A program made the translations under genes and the position numbers. Shown here piece by piece: positions 25,804-34,262 of a DNA stretch of 64,000 nt. Position 1 is the first letter of the stretch. The number at the start of each line of letters is the position of its first letter. The DNA lies in assembly GCF_030817195.1 (NCBI RefSeq), contig NZ_JAUSYZ010000001.1, positions 3,100,001 through 3,164,000 on the forward strand. Reading direction: 5' to 3'. The stretch comes from Arthrobacter globiformis (GTDB lineage: Bacteria > Actinomycetota > Actinomycetes > Actinomycetales > Micrococcaceae). The notes beneath the pieces are model-generated. The model made no database searches, was not told where the DNA came from, and saw only the letters and a program-made list of their open reading frames with translations.

Positions 25804-26623
25804 ACGAGCTTCGCGTCGATGACCGGTTCAGCAAGGCACTGGAGGCAGAACTTGTTGCATTCGGGTTCAGAAAGCTTCGCCTGCCCGTGCACGGAAGCGC
25901 ACCCGGATGTGGCTGGGGGCCGGTGTCCTAGCGGGGGCCGGGATTTTGGGCGGGGTCGGTGCTGCGGCGGCCGGCCTGTTCGTTATTCCCGGGTCCCAAC
26001 AGGTCACGCCGCTGTCCACTGCCGTGGTCGAGATCCGCGAGGGAACGGCAACCATTGAACTCGGAGACCCGCCAGCGGGAACCACGGGGATTCAGGTGGA
26101 GCTGAACTGCCTGACCCCTGGCCGTTTCGAGTTCCAGGACGGTGCCTACACTGTTTGCGAGGCCTCGGCGGTCGGGACGCCCCAGGGTTGGAGCGGTTAC
26201 ACGCTTCCTCTCACTCCTGGGTTGAACAGCGTCACGGTCAAAGCCGATTCTGGATCACGCTGGCGGTTGAGCGCCAAGTATGTGAACAGTGAAACGACTG
26301 ATTGGGCAGTCAACGCGGACGGCAACTCCTATGGTGCCGAAAATGAAAAAGGAACGCCCGACCTCACCGCCGTTATAGCAACCAACGGGGTTCCCGGGTA
26401 TGTGTACACGAGTGAGCTCGAAGACGCGACCGGTACTGCTGCTATTAAAACCTTCAAAACCAGGGAAGAGGCACTTGCCTGGCAAGAAGCCCGCCGCGGC
26501 AAAACATTCTCGGTCCCGGTCTACGACTCCACGGGTAAGACAGTAGTTGGTGAATTCGTCATCAGCGACGGCCAAGGGCAAATCACAGACAGGATTGTCC
26601 CACCCGGCAAGCCCGCGCAATAA
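25800..26623 (+). pseudogene. Membrane partner of the third sigma factor, frameshifted
   Basis: Starts ATG at 25800 within the sigma stop (MNELRVDDRFSKALEAELVA). This frame ends at 25931. Near 25858 a shift leads to KARKRT-like basic residues and a transmembrane helix (MWLGAGVLAGAGILGGVGAA), then a ~200-residue outer domain to 26623. The part from 25907 is open and could be made as a shorter secreted or anchored protein. The domain differs from both other partners. Paired decay with the sigma gene suggests the whole module is dead. Confidence 0.7.
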
Positions 26624-26647
26624 GAACTTCTCTCACCACCCTGTTGG

Positions 26648-26672
26648 AGGAACCCTGAGCGGGCGGAAGCAC
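26648..26672. repeat. Degenerate GAACC repeat
   Basis: GGAACCCTGAGCGGGCGG shortly after the stop at 26623; a weak member of the dispersed family lacking the right arm. Confidence 0.3.
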
Positions 26673-26727
26673 GATTAGCCGGAAGACCCCAGAGAACAGA
26701 CGGAGGGGAGCGGCGCCAAGTTGGAAT

Positions 26728-26853
26728 TTACTTCTTGTATCGCCGATACATCACGAGCGCGACGCCAGCGAGGATAACGGCGATTATTGCGGTGACGATG
26801 AATACCCACAGGACGTCGCCGCTTCCGTCGTGTGACGGTAGGAGCGTTCGCAT
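26728..26853 (-). CDS. 41-aa single-helix membrane peptide
   Basis: MRTLLPSHDGSGDVLWVFIV continues as a single transmembrane helix to ALVMYRRYKK at the end: short outer N-terminus, one helix, basic inner C-terminus. A GGAAGG sequence lies upstream of the ATG. It shares direction with the next small membrane protein upstream. Function unknown. Confidence 0.5.
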   Translation of the reverse strand: MRTLLPSHDGSGDVLWVFIVTAIIAVILAGVALVMYRRYKK

Positions 26854-26894
26854 ATTTTGGTGTGCCTTCCGGTGAGGGCCCTGACGATGGTGTC

Positions 26895-27122
26895 TTAGGT
26901 ACCAGCAGCGGTGCTGTAGATGACGATAGCGGCGCCCGCTATTGCCATGAGGATGGCGCCAATGCCGAAGTACTTTGGCGTCCCTATAGCTGATGACATC
27001 TCACCCGGTTTACCCAAACGCTTGTTCCAGCCTCTGTTCATTTGGGAAACTCGCTCGCGCTGCCAGAACATAAGAACCCCAACAACCATGGCGATCAGTC
27101 CGACTATTCCTGTAGATGTCAT
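26895..27122 (-). CDS. 75-aa two-helix membrane protein
   Basis: Two hydrophobic helices (about 5-19 IVGLIAMVVGVLMFW and 52-70 IGAILMAIAGAAIVIYS) are joined by a basic loop (RERVSQMNRGWNKRLGKPGE). The same topology and loop style recur in the small proteins at 33888 and 34263, which suggests a loose family. Function unknown. Confidence 0.6.
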   Translation of the reverse strand: MTSTGIVGLIAMVVGVLMFWQRERVSQMNRGWNKRLGKPGEMSSAIGTPKYFGIGAILMAIAGAAIVIYSTAAGT

Positions 27123-27272
27123 ATCGGCTCATCGTCCTTCGTAAAGTCGGGATGCCTGAACCTTATATTCCAGAGGCCCTTTAGGCCCATACCCTGGGGG
27201 CCTCAATTCGGTGCCCATAGACAGGTTGCCGCTGGACGGTCATAACTAGCGTCAGAGCTGCCAATCCGGCCA

Positions 27273-27303
27273 GGGAACCGCTAACGGAATGGTTCTAATG
27301 ACC
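27273..27303. repeat. GAACC...GGTTC dispersed repeat
   Basis: GGGAACCGCTAACGGAATGG then TTCTAATGACC. GAACC and GGTTC form inverted arms. Closest relative is 18530-18560. Lies in a 316-base gap (27123-27438) that has no other recognisable content. Confidence 0.6.
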
Positions 27304-27438
27304 TAGACCAATTAAGAGAAATCAGCCGAGGGCTGTGGCCAAGGCGACAGTGTTATCTCTGGAGAAAGCAGATGCCAGTTCCCGTCTCCCTAAAGGACCA
27401 AGGAGTCGTCTGGACAAGCCACTGCCGCGAAGATCGTT

Positions 27439-27720
27439 TCACAGGACTTGGGGGTTACCCCCCATCCATGATGGATAGGAATCCGTCTCCGGGCTCGACG
27501 GATCAGGACGCCTTTCCAGTTCATCGCGTTCGCGTCGTGCGGCAACTGCGAGTGGCGCAAGAGCAGCGGCCAAGAGCAACCCAATGATGACTGTAGACGG
27601 CCAGAAGCCGAGCCAGTCGCGCGTGAGCGACCCAGCGACTAGGGCGATCACGAGAAGCAAGAAGGCTGCCCGCACAAGGCGCTTCATTTTCGGTGTGCGG
27701 TTCCCCGCGTCTGTGCTCAT
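27439..27720 (-). CDS. 93-aa two-helix membrane protein
   Basis: A basic N-terminus (KMKRLVR), then helices at about 16-32 (AAFLLLVIALVAGSL) and 38-60 (FWPSTVIIGLLLAAALAPLAVAA). A charged cytoplasmic tail (RRERDELERRPDPSS) follows. No family recognised; topology is the main evidence. Confidence 0.55.
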   Translation of the reverse strand: MSTDAGNRTPKMKRLVRAAFLLLVIALVAGSLTRDWLGFWPSTVIIGLLLAAALAPLAVAARRERDELERRPDPSSPETDSYPSWMGGNPQVL

Positions 27721-27896
27721 GCCTCACCGTACCGATTCAGCTTCTCAAAAACGATCGGTTTTTGAGAATATCAGCGGTGGGGGAGCGGGCGGCTGGACGG
27801 GACACGTTTGTGGACGATTGCCGGTGACTACAAAGCCTGGGATCTTCGAATGGCGACGCCTGTAGCCCGGCGCCGTATTAGCCGAATGTTGTCGGT

Positions 27897-28490
27897 TTAG
27901 CCCTGCCTCGGCGGCCCTTCGTCGGCTGCGCTGCCCTCTGTGATGGCCGCGATCGTGCGCACAATGTAGCGTCGCAACTCTGCCGGGGCGGGCTGGTGCT
28001 CGTCCGGTGCCATCCCGAAGGGAAAGGCTGGGGACCACGAGGTTGCCAGTGCCATGATCGTCGTCATGAGGTACGGGGCGGAAAACGCGGCGCTGATTTT
28101 CCCGTCCACCTGCGCCTGGGCGACCGCTGCGACTTTCGCATTGTGGGAGCCGGCGCGGCCGGCAGGGAGTTCGACCGATTTTTCGAGAGTAGACCAGGCC
28201 AGGAGCCTCAGGAGCTCCGGGTTTTCCATCGAGAAGTCGAACACCCGCCCGGCGAAGGCTGCCGGGTCCTCGGGCGTGAACGGCATGTCCTCGTACACGC
28301 GGGCCAGGTTCCGCTCCAGGACCGTCGTAAACAACGTCTCCTTGTTGTCGAAGTAGATGTAAATCAGGTTCTTGTTGCAGCCGGCCGCCTTCGCGATGCG
28401 GTCAACCCGCGCTCCGGCTACCCCGTGCGCGGAAAACTCGCCCAGTGCTGCTTTCAGGATGCGCTCCTTAGTGGCTTCTGCGTTCTGCAT
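27897..28490 (-). CDS. TetR family transcriptional regulator
   Basis: A 197-aa protein from the ATG at 28490 (GAGAGGA upstream). The N-terminal helix-turn-helix (ATKERILKAALGEFSAHGVAGARVDRIAKAAGCNKNLIYIYFDNKETLF, about 6-53) is a clear TetR domain; the rest is an alpha-helical ligand and dimer domain. It is divergent from an aldo/keto reductase at 28607. Two palindromes in the 116-base gap are its probable operators, so it likely represses both genes. Confidence 0.94.
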   Translation of the reverse strand: MQNAEATKERILKAALGEFSAHGVAGARVDRIAKAAGCNKNLIYIYFDNKETLFTTVLERNLARVYEDMPFTPEDPAAFAGRVFDFSMENPELLRLLAWSTLEKSVELPAGRAGSHNAKVAAVAQAQVDGKISAAFSAPYLMTTIMALATSWSPAFPFGMAPDEHQPAPAELRRYIVRTIAAITEGSAADEGPPRQG

Positions 28491-28523
28491 GGCATTTCCT
28501 CTCGTTCCCACCAGTCTACTTGA

Positions 28524-28535
28524 CTAACCGGTTAG
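28524..28535. promoter_or_regulatory. TetR operator candidate 1
   Basis: CTAACCGGTTAG is a perfect 12-bp palindrome, 34 bases upstream of the tetR start. CTAACCNGTTAG-type sites are typical of TetR regulators. A second near-copy lies 30 bp away centre to centre, about three helical turns. Confidence 0.75.
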
Positions 28536-28553
28536 ACAGAGCTCATACTTTAG

Positions 28554-28565
28554 CTAACCAGTTAG
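28554..28565. promoter_or_regulatory. TetR operator candidate 2
   Basis: CTAACCAGTTAG, one centre mismatch from a perfect palindrome, followed by an extra half site TTAGT. It lies 42 bases upstream of the reductase ATG. Confidence 0.7.
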
Positions 28566-28606
28566 TTAGTCCTGCTGCTGGTACCCCTTTGAAAAGGAAA
28601 ACAGTC

Positions 28607-29488
28607 ATGACAACCACACCCGGTGGAACCCTTACTCTCGCCGACGACCTCACCATCAACCGGGTCGGCTACGGCTCCATGCAGCTGACCGGCCCGAATG
28701 TGTTCGGCCAGCCCAAAGACCGTGACCAGGCGCTTGCTGTGCTCCGCACTGCCCTCGAGCTCGGCGTGAACTACATCGACACCGCCGACTTCTACGGACC
28801 TGGCGTGACCAACGGAATCATCAAGGAAGCCCTGAGCCCGTACGCCAAGGACCTTCACATCTTCACCAAGGTCGGCGCGCTTCGCGGCCAGGACGGCTCA
28901 TGGATTCCCAACACCGAGCCGGACTCACTGAAAGAGCAGGTCTACTCCAACCTCGAGAACCTTGGCCTGGACGTCCTGGACGTCGTTTACCTGCGGCTGG
29001 GCTCACACGATGGAACGACCGATGATTCCATCGCCCGCGAGTTCACAGCCCTGGCCGAACTGCGGCAGGAGGGCGTTATCAAGCACCTGGGCCTCAGCGG
29101 CATTTCCGATGCCCAGTTGACGGAGGCACTGACCATCGCCCCGGTCGTTGCCATTCAGAATCTTTACAACCTCGTTAACCGTGAGGACGACGCACTCGTC
29201 GCCCGTGCCGCCCGCGAGAACATCGCCTTCGCGTCCTTCTTCCCGCTCGGCGGCTTCTCGCCGCTACAGTCCGATGTCCTCACCGCCGTCGCAACCCGGC
29301 TCGGCGCTACCCCGCAGCAGACAGCCCTGGCCTGGCTCCTGCAGCGCTCCGCGACCTCCGTTGTGATCCCGGGAACTTCATCAGTTGCCCACCTGCGCGA
29401 GAACATGGCCGCTGCCGAGCTGGTGCTGCCGGCGGACGCTGTCGCCGAACTCGACGCAATCGCGCCGGTCGAGCTGGCCCGGGCCTAG
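28607..29488 (+). CDS. Aldo/keto reductase (oxidoreductase)
   Basis: A 293-aa TIM-barrel reductase. Asp58 and Tyr63 (YIDTADFYGPG) and Lys88 (FTKVG) are catalytic; the usual His position holds Arg in VVYLRLGS, as in one AKR subgroup. The C-terminal VIPGTSSVAHLREN block binds NADPH. AAAAGGAAAA precedes the ATG. Divergent from and probably repressed by the TetR regulator; induced by an unknown ligand. The dehydrogenase gene 153 bases downstream may be in the same transcript. Confidence 0.93.
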   Translation: MTTTPGGTLTLADDLTINRVGYGSMQLTGPNVFGQPKDRDQALAVLRTALELGVNYIDTADFYGPGVTNGIIKEALSPYAKDLHIFTKVGALRGQDGSWIPNTEPDSLKEQVYSNLENLGLDVLDVVYLRLGSHDGTTDDSIAREFTALAELRQEGVIKHLGLSGISDAQLTEALTIAPVVAIQNLYNLVNREDDALVARAARENIAFASFFPLGGFSPLQSDVLTAVATRLGATPQQTALAWLLQRSATSVVIPGTSSVAHLRENMAAAELVLPADAVAELDAIAPVELARA

Positions 29489-29640
29489 GGGCCGGGGCAC
29501 CTGCCCGATCATCACGGATGCCGCACGTGTGGGGTGCTTGGACCAGCAGCACCCCACACGCCCCGGCATTTCTGCTACTCATCGACGTTGGGCGATCCGC
29601 CCCTCTATACAGACCCTCATTTATTCCAGATCGGAACATC

Positions 29641-30498
29641 ATGACCACAACGCAAAGATCAGCCCATCCAACCGTTGGGTTCGTTGGGCTCGGAGACCAG
29701 GGGGCGCCGATAGCCGCCGCCATCGCCGACGCGGGCTATCCGCTGCAGGTATGGGCACGCCGTCCGGCCTCGCTCAAAGCACTCACCGGCGTCCCCTTCA
29801 CCGCACATGCAACCGTTGCCGCACTGGCCGCCGCCAGCGACATCGTCGCCCTCTGCCTGCCTGAGGACTCGGACAACCTCGAAGTGGCCACAACAGGAGG
29901 CCTGCTTGCACACATGCGGCGCGGCTCAGTCCTCGTCAACCACGGCACCGGCACCCCACGGGCAATGCAGCAGCTCGCTGAACTTGCCGTCCCCTACGGC
30001 ATTGAAGTGGTCGACGCCCCCGTCAGTGGGGGCCGCGCCGTCGCCCTCGCGCGTCAACTCACAACGATCGTCGGCGGGCAGGAAGCCGCGGTCGATCGGC
30101 TGCGGCCAGTCTTCAACACGTTCTCCAAACGGGTGATCCATATCGGAGCCATCGGTTCCGGGCAGTCCGGGAAACTCTTCAACAACACGCTCATGATGAT
30201 GAACCACCAGAACCTCATCGAAATCCTCGCCCTCGCGGAGGAACTCGGGCTTCCCCTGACCCCGTTGCTTGAAGTCTTCCGCTCAGGATCGGCCACGAGT
30301 TTCGCCCTTGAAGCGTTTGGGCCGGCGATCACCGTTGAGAACTCGGCGCACCTCACAGGACTCGAACTCATCGACATGGACCTGTTCTCCACGGCCACAG
30401 AAGCGGTTGGCAGTGCCCGTACCAACGTCGTCCGTCGAGCCGTCGCCGGCGCTAACGGCCTCTCGGGGCTCGCCGCGCTCATCGAAGATAAACGCTAG
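29641..30498 (+). CDS. 3-hydroxyisobutyrate dehydrogenase-like NAD(P)-dependent enzyme
   Basis: A 285-aa beta-hydroxyacid dehydrogenase. GFVGLGDQGAPIA (about 13-25) is the nucleotide-binding loop, DAPVSGG (125-131) the substrate loop, and Lys178 in GSGQSGKLFNN the catalytic lysine. It oxidises a beta-hydroxy acid or reduces a related aldehyde; exact substrate unknown. Start at 29641 fits the family N-terminus. Possibly cotranscribed with the aldo/keto reductase upstream. Confidence 0.92.
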   Translation: MTTTQRSAHPTVGFVGLGDQGAPIAAAIADAGYPLQVWARRPASLKALTGVPFTAHATVAALAAASDIVALCLPEDSDNLEVATTGGLLAHMRRGSVLVNHGTGTPRAMQQLAELAVPYGIEVVDAPVSGGRAVALARQLTTIVGGQEAAVDRLRPVFNTFSKRVIHIGAIGSGQSGKLFNNTLMMMNHQNLIEILALAEELGLPLTPLLEVFRSGSATSFALEAFGPAITVENSAHLTGLELIDMDLFSTATEAVGSARTNVVRRAVAGANGLSGLAALIEDKR

Positions 30499-30526
30499 AA
30501 CCCCTCTCTGGCTAAGCGGTTCAGAC
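30497..30526. repeat. GAACC...GGTTC dispersed repeat
   Basis: GAACCCCTCTCTGG, then CTAAGCGGTTC. It overlaps the stop codon of the dehydrogenase gene. The rest of the gap to 30945 holds no supported gene. Confidence 0.5.
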
Positions 30527-30945
30527 CAAGACCTGCCAACTGCACCGCGAAGGCCGGGATCGTTACCGTGTCCGGACCAGCCGGGACAAGGCCCGCAACA
30601 CTTCGGACCCCGCGCACGCGGCGACAGTCTATTCGCGTAGCTTATGACGATTACCACGGGAGTAGTAGTGACCGGGGTTGGGTTTCTCGCTCGTGACTTC
30701 CGGCGGGCGGGCCGGTTCCTGACACGCACAGCCGAACGGACTACCCGAGGCAACGCGCCACTTTAATGTTCCAGAGCCGAACGCCGAACGGGACGAAAAC
30801 GGGCCGTCCCCCGTCATCTGGCCCAGACGGCGAGCGGTGCATGAGAATGCGGCATTCGACGGCAAGCTAACAACGAAGCAAATCCGCCTTGCCCTGCTCC
30901 CGTAGATCGTTCCTCGCTATTAGGCTTTGAAGACCGAGCGTCAGC

Positions 30946-31362
30946 GTGGATAGGGAACCAGATTGTCGTGGTGATCAGGTAACTGATGGAAGGAGCGTCA
31001 TCAAAACGATCCGGGGGATCAAGCGGCTCCTGAGCGAACTGCCTCAACCCGCGCGGACCTTCTATTGGTGCTTCTACGCGATGTTCCTTGTGACCTTCGT
31101 TCTCGGGGCAGCAACCCGGATGAACTGGGTGGCTATTGGATTTAGTGGAGCCGGCCTTTCCTTATTCCTGTTCGGACTGTACGTCTTCCGAGACATCAAC
31201 GACACGGCAAGCACCTGGTCGAGAATCTACAAGGAAAGTCGCGGAATCAAGCCAGAGAGCTTTACGTTCGCCGACGTTCCGACGATTAGAGCCATGGGAT
31301 TTATGCACATGATCGCGGGCTTATTTTTCGTTGTAGGTGGGATCGGTTTTGCCTCTTCCTAG
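30946..31362 (+). CDS. Membrane protein, hypothetical
   Basis: A 138-aa frame with three hydrophobic segments (about 39-56 TFYWCFYAMFLVTFVLGA, 62-80 and 117-136). A soluble loop (RDINDTASTWSRIYKESRG) lies between the second and third. A strong GGAAGGAG lies about 60 bases into this frame, followed by ATC rather than ATG/GTG. The true start may therefore be near 31000, and the GTG at 30946 is uncertain. No family recognised. Confidence 0.55.
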   Translation: MDREPDCRGDQVTDGRSVIKTIRGIKRLLSELPQPARTFYWCFYAMFLVTFVLGAATRMNWVAIGFSGAGLSLFLFGLYVFRDINDTASTWSRIYKESRGIKPESFTFADVPTIRAMGFMHMIAGLFFVVGGIGFASS

Positions 31363-31490
31363 ACGAGGACGGAAGGAGATAACGCTTTCCCGTCCTCGCA
31401 TCGAACGGCCCGGGAAGACCTGTATCAACGGGTGAGGGCATCCTTTGGCCAGATCGACTGCTGTGAGCGCAGGGCCGTCTGCAGCTGATG

Positions 31491-31550
31491 ATGACGACCG
31501 GCCACGGCGGCGCCAAGCTGGCGGGTCTTACCTCGTTGGCCGGTCGTCAT
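31491..31550. repeat. 14-bp perfect inverted repeat (large hairpin)
   Basis: ATGACGACCGGCCA at 31491-31504 pairs exactly with TGGCCGGTCGTCAT at 31537-31550 around a 32-base loop. It lies in a 319-base gap between two rightward genes. It could be a terminator without a U-run, an operator, or the end of a small palindromic element. Confidence 0.6.
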
Positions 31551-31681
31551 GCCGAACGCTGAACGGCACATCCAAGCGTTGCGTAACGAGCAGAGATGCA
31601 TTCAAGCTATGTCTGTCTCGTTTTAGTTCCAACTGGAGGGACTCAGTAGTGTGCCTTTTCGACTGCGCGTAGCTTCATGGC

Positions 31682-32494
31682 ATGGGGAAATATACATCGC
31701 TGGCGCAGGCGGGGCTCTTGGTGGTTGTACTTGGATCCGGCTGCGGCATCGTTCCGGGCGGTGGCGCTGAGACGTGCGTCGACTGGGTCCGGTTTGAATC
31801 CCCTCAAGACCAGTACGACCAGGCCGGCATCGTGCTGATCGGTAGGTCTGTGGGCGAGGACGGTGAAACCAGTCTTTACGGTTACAGGGCCACGACTCAC
31901 CGGATAGAAGTCGAACGGGTACTTAAGGGTGACCCTGGTGCCGGGAGTCTTCGCGTCTCCTCCACACCCCAGACGTGTACTGGGGGCGAGTCCTTTCCGG
32001 ACGGCGACCCAGTCGCGACCGATCAGCGAGTCATCATTTTCGCTACCCAGCAGGGCACTGAATGGTTCACCCTGACGCCCGCTCAAGGAGTCCTGCCCTT
32101 TCAGCAGGGGAAAGAATTTCCCTTTCAACCATCCGTTACTCCACCTGCAGCACCGCCGGCTAAGACGAGCCCTTCCATCCACGCCATTACTCCACTTTCG
32201 AACCGGCTCCCTACGGACAGCTCGCCGGCTACGGGCGAGGTAGTTCCATGGACCCTGGTGAGAATCGACAACGAGAAAAACCGCATCTACATCTCAGCAG
32301 GATCGGTCGGATGTTTGGTGCCGTCTGTGGTGCACCTTCAGGAGACGCCGACGGAAATCGTCATCGCGGTCACCGGCGCGCCCTCCTCGGCATCGTCCGG
32401 TAGCCCGTGCACCGCGCAAAAAGTGACCCTCGTCGGTTACGTTCCGCTCGACAGCCCGGTCGACGGACACCGAATAGTGGGAAACACGGCGTAG
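31682..32494 (+). CDS. Secreted lipoprotein of unknown function
   Basis: A 270-aa protein. Signal peptide ends VVVLGSGCGI (lipidated Cys about residue 21). The outer part has paired cysteines (TCVDWV, QTCTGG, GCLVPS, PCTAQK) likely forming disulfides, separated by a Pro/Ala/Ser linker near 150-180. The segment HRIEVERVLKGDPGAGSLRV resembles secreted domains of other actinobacterial lipoproteins, but I cannot name a family. TAGCTT sits 6 bases before the ATG with no Shine-Dalgarno. Confidence 0.68.
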   Translation: MGKYTSLAQAGLLVVVLGSGCGIVPGGGAETCVDWVRFESPQDQYDQAGIVLIGRSVGEDGETSLYGYRATTHRIEVERVLKGDPGAGSLRVSSTPQTCTGGESFPDGDPVATDQRVIIFATQQGTEWFTLTPAQGVLPFQQGKEFPFQPSVTPPAAPPAKTSPSIHAITPLSNRLPTDSSPATGEVVPWTLVRIDNEKNRIYISAGSVGCLVPSVVHLQETPTEIVIAVTGAPSSASSGSPCTAQKVTLVGYVPLDSPVDGHRIVGNTA

Positions 32495-32530
32495 GAGGAA
32501 GGGCCGTTATGCTCACCCCAAGTCTCCTTG

Positions 32531-32560
32531 GCGAACCTGTAAAGGGACCGTTTTCCACGC
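32531..32560. repeat. GAACC...GGTTTTC-type dispersed repeat
   Basis: GCGAACCTGTAAAGGGACC then GTTTTCCACGCG. It aligns with the copies at 36099 and 37736, which share the GTTTTC-n-ACGC right end. It lies upstream of the broken 88-aa gene copy, as the 37736 repeat lies upstream of the intact one. Confidence 0.55.
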
Positions 32561-32667
32561 GAGCGGGGGTCACGACCGGCCATTGTGGAGAACGGTTGTT
32601 TTGAAATCGGGGTGCCCGCTTGGAGCTAGTGGCGGCTCCCCCTTGTCGAGATGCAGTCTTCCACCTC

Positions 32668-32933
32668 ATGGGCAGTCATTCAGGAGCTCCTGCTGAAGGA
32701 GAACAAAGGGTACCGGTCGACCAAGTACTCAATGGGCTGGAAGTGCATCCGCTCGAACAGGGCGAGACTGCGCTGGAGGCCTTCATCCTCCTGAAGTCCT
32801 GGATCGGGACGGCGACATTTCGTGGTCATACCGAACGACTAATCGACTCAGTCGCGAGGAATTGCTTGGTGCGCTAACCGTTCAGGTGGATGTACTGCGG
32901 AAGTCGCTTCGCGATGAATGGGACGACGACTAA
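32668..32933 (+). pseudogene. Frameshifted copy of the 88-aa gene
   Basis: Aligned with the intact copy at 37802, it begins MGSHSGAPAEGEQRVPVDQV and follows the paralog to FILLK. One missing base near 32795 (AAGTCC against AAAGTTC) shifts the frame to an early stop at 32877. Downstream the old frame is still readable to TAA at 32931. The recent lesion suggests the second copy suffices. Confidence 0.85.
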
Positions 32934-33022
32934 CGGCGACTTGCATCCGCGGCTTCATAGGTGGCGCGGTTGCCGCCCTAATCCGAACCTCTACCGGGGG
33001 TGATTCCTCTTAGAATGACCGC

Positions 33023-33340
33023 ATGGATGCCAGAACTCAGGAGTACCGACGCCTGCGCCGAGAGGTAACAGCGTGCGTCAACGCTCATGACCTTTTCGGA
33101 GTCTTAGACGATGCGCCGCCCGACGAATACGACCCCGAAATCGAAGACTTCACGCGCCTCATCGCCAAAGGCGAACCCGTCATTCCAGAGCTAGTCGCCG
33201 CTGTCTGCCAGAAATGGTTCGGCGACAGCAAGGAAGCGCCAGAACCACCCACGCCACGAATCACGGCACTCGCCAACGACCTCAGAACCATTCAGCGCGA
33301 ATATGCTTCCCGGCCGCCAGGTACACGATTGACCGACTGA
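33023..33340 (+). CDS. Small acidic protein, hypothetical (DUF1871-like pattern)
   Basis: A 105-aa soluble protein. The stretch VNAHDLFGVLDDAPPDEYDPEIEDF, with VCQKWFG further on, matches the DP(L/I)G..DEYD pattern of DUF1871 and related immunity-like small proteins. Function unknown; immunity to a toxin is only a possibility. TAGAAT lies 6 bases before the ATG without a Shine-Dalgarno, so it is probably leaderless. Confidence 0.65.
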   Translation: MDARTQEYRRLRREVTACVNAHDLFGVLDDAPPDEYDPEIEDFTRLIAKGEPVIPELVAAVCQKWFGDSKEAPEPPTPRITALANDLRTIQREYASRPPGTRLTD

Positions 33341-33621
33341 GACTGAGCGAACTCGATTCGACATCGCATCTCGGGGAAGCTTCTTCGACAGGGGTTACCG
33401 GGATGCGCAATTCACCCCATTAGCGAACGCTCTCCGGACACTTTCGGAGAATCATGTGCACGTGGTTCACCAGCTCTGCTATTCGCCGGCCGAAGGGGTG
33501 TTCGTGCAGGTCGGCCAGGGGGACAAGTCGTTTCTGCCATCCCCGAGATTTGATAGCTCCGTCGTGTCTAAGATCGTTCTTAGCGGGTGTACGAGTTCAT
33601 TCATGCTGCGGAAGGTTCCAG
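33333..33621 (+). pseudogene. Possible coding remnant without a start
   Basis: An open frame begins just inside the end of the previous gene and reads FFDRGYRDAQFTPLANALRT and VVHQLCYSPAEGVFVQVG, ordinary-looking protein with no initiation codon before the GTG at 33456. The frame stays open to 33752 but runs out of phase into the next small gene. It may be the 3' part of a lost gene or a short gene starting at 33456. Low confidence. Confidence 0.3.
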
Positions 33622-33850
33622 ATGGGCGAGTTGATATTCGGGCTTGTGCTCCTGGCCGGCTATCCTCGGTGCACTTCTCACTCGTAGGGCGGATCGCAGG
33701 AGGTTGCAGCTCATGGAAGCGGTTTCGCCTAATGCTGAACATCCCGGTGTGATCAAGTACGCCAAAACGAGTCGATTGCTATACGTCGCGTTGTGCGTGG
33801 TTGTTGGCGTGGGTTTCCTAGTTTTCGGCATCGTCAATCTGCTCTCATGA
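33622..33850 (+). pseudogene. Small two-helix membrane protein with one frameshift
   Basis: ATG at 33622 (GGAAGG upstream) starts MGELIFGLVLLAG and continues, after a shift near 33655, as AILGALLTRRADRRRLQLME and a second helix (LLYVALCVVVGVGFLVFGIV) to the stop at 33850. Joined, this makes a 75-residue two-helix protein like its neighbours at 33888 and 34263. A start at 33644 in the second frame is an alternative that would avoid the frameshift. Confidence 0.45.
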
Positions 33851-33887
33851 GACCCGCCATCCGCGCCGTGCGTAGGAGCACTTGAGT

Positions 33888-34112
33888 ATGCCGTCGTATC
33901 TTCCAGGCGTCTTCGTCGTCCTAGCCGGCCTTGCCATGATTGTCGGCAGGAAGCCTCTGTCGCTGATGCAATATGCGGCGTTGAAACAGGCCCGCGTCGT
34001 CCGTGCTAATCGTGATCGGACCCTTGCTCTACTGCGGTGGATCATCATTGGAGGAAGCATCATGTCCATCGGCTTCGGTGTCTTCCTAGCCTTCAACCCC
34101 CTCATTGCGTGA
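33888..34112 (+). CDS. 74-aa two-helix membrane protein
   Basis: Helices at about 5-20 (GVFVVLAGLAMIVG) and 49-70 (WIIIGGSIMSIGFGVFLAF) with a basic loop (QARVVRANRDRTLALLR). ATG at 33888, or TTG at 33882. One of a run of similar small membrane proteins on the same strand; function unknown. Confidence 0.6.
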   Translation: MPSYLPGVFVVLAGLAMIVGRKPLSLMQYAALKQARVVRANRDRTLALLRWIIIGGSIMSIGFGVFLAFNPLIA

Positions 34113-34262
34113 GCAGATAGTCAAAAGGGCCAGAGGGGAACGCTGACCGGACAGGTGAAGGTTTGAAGTGGACACCAGGCCACGTAGACATGCGGGCGGA
34201 GCGCCCATAGAGTCGATATTGATCCAGTACGTGGCAGGGACTGGATATTGGAATGGGTTCTC

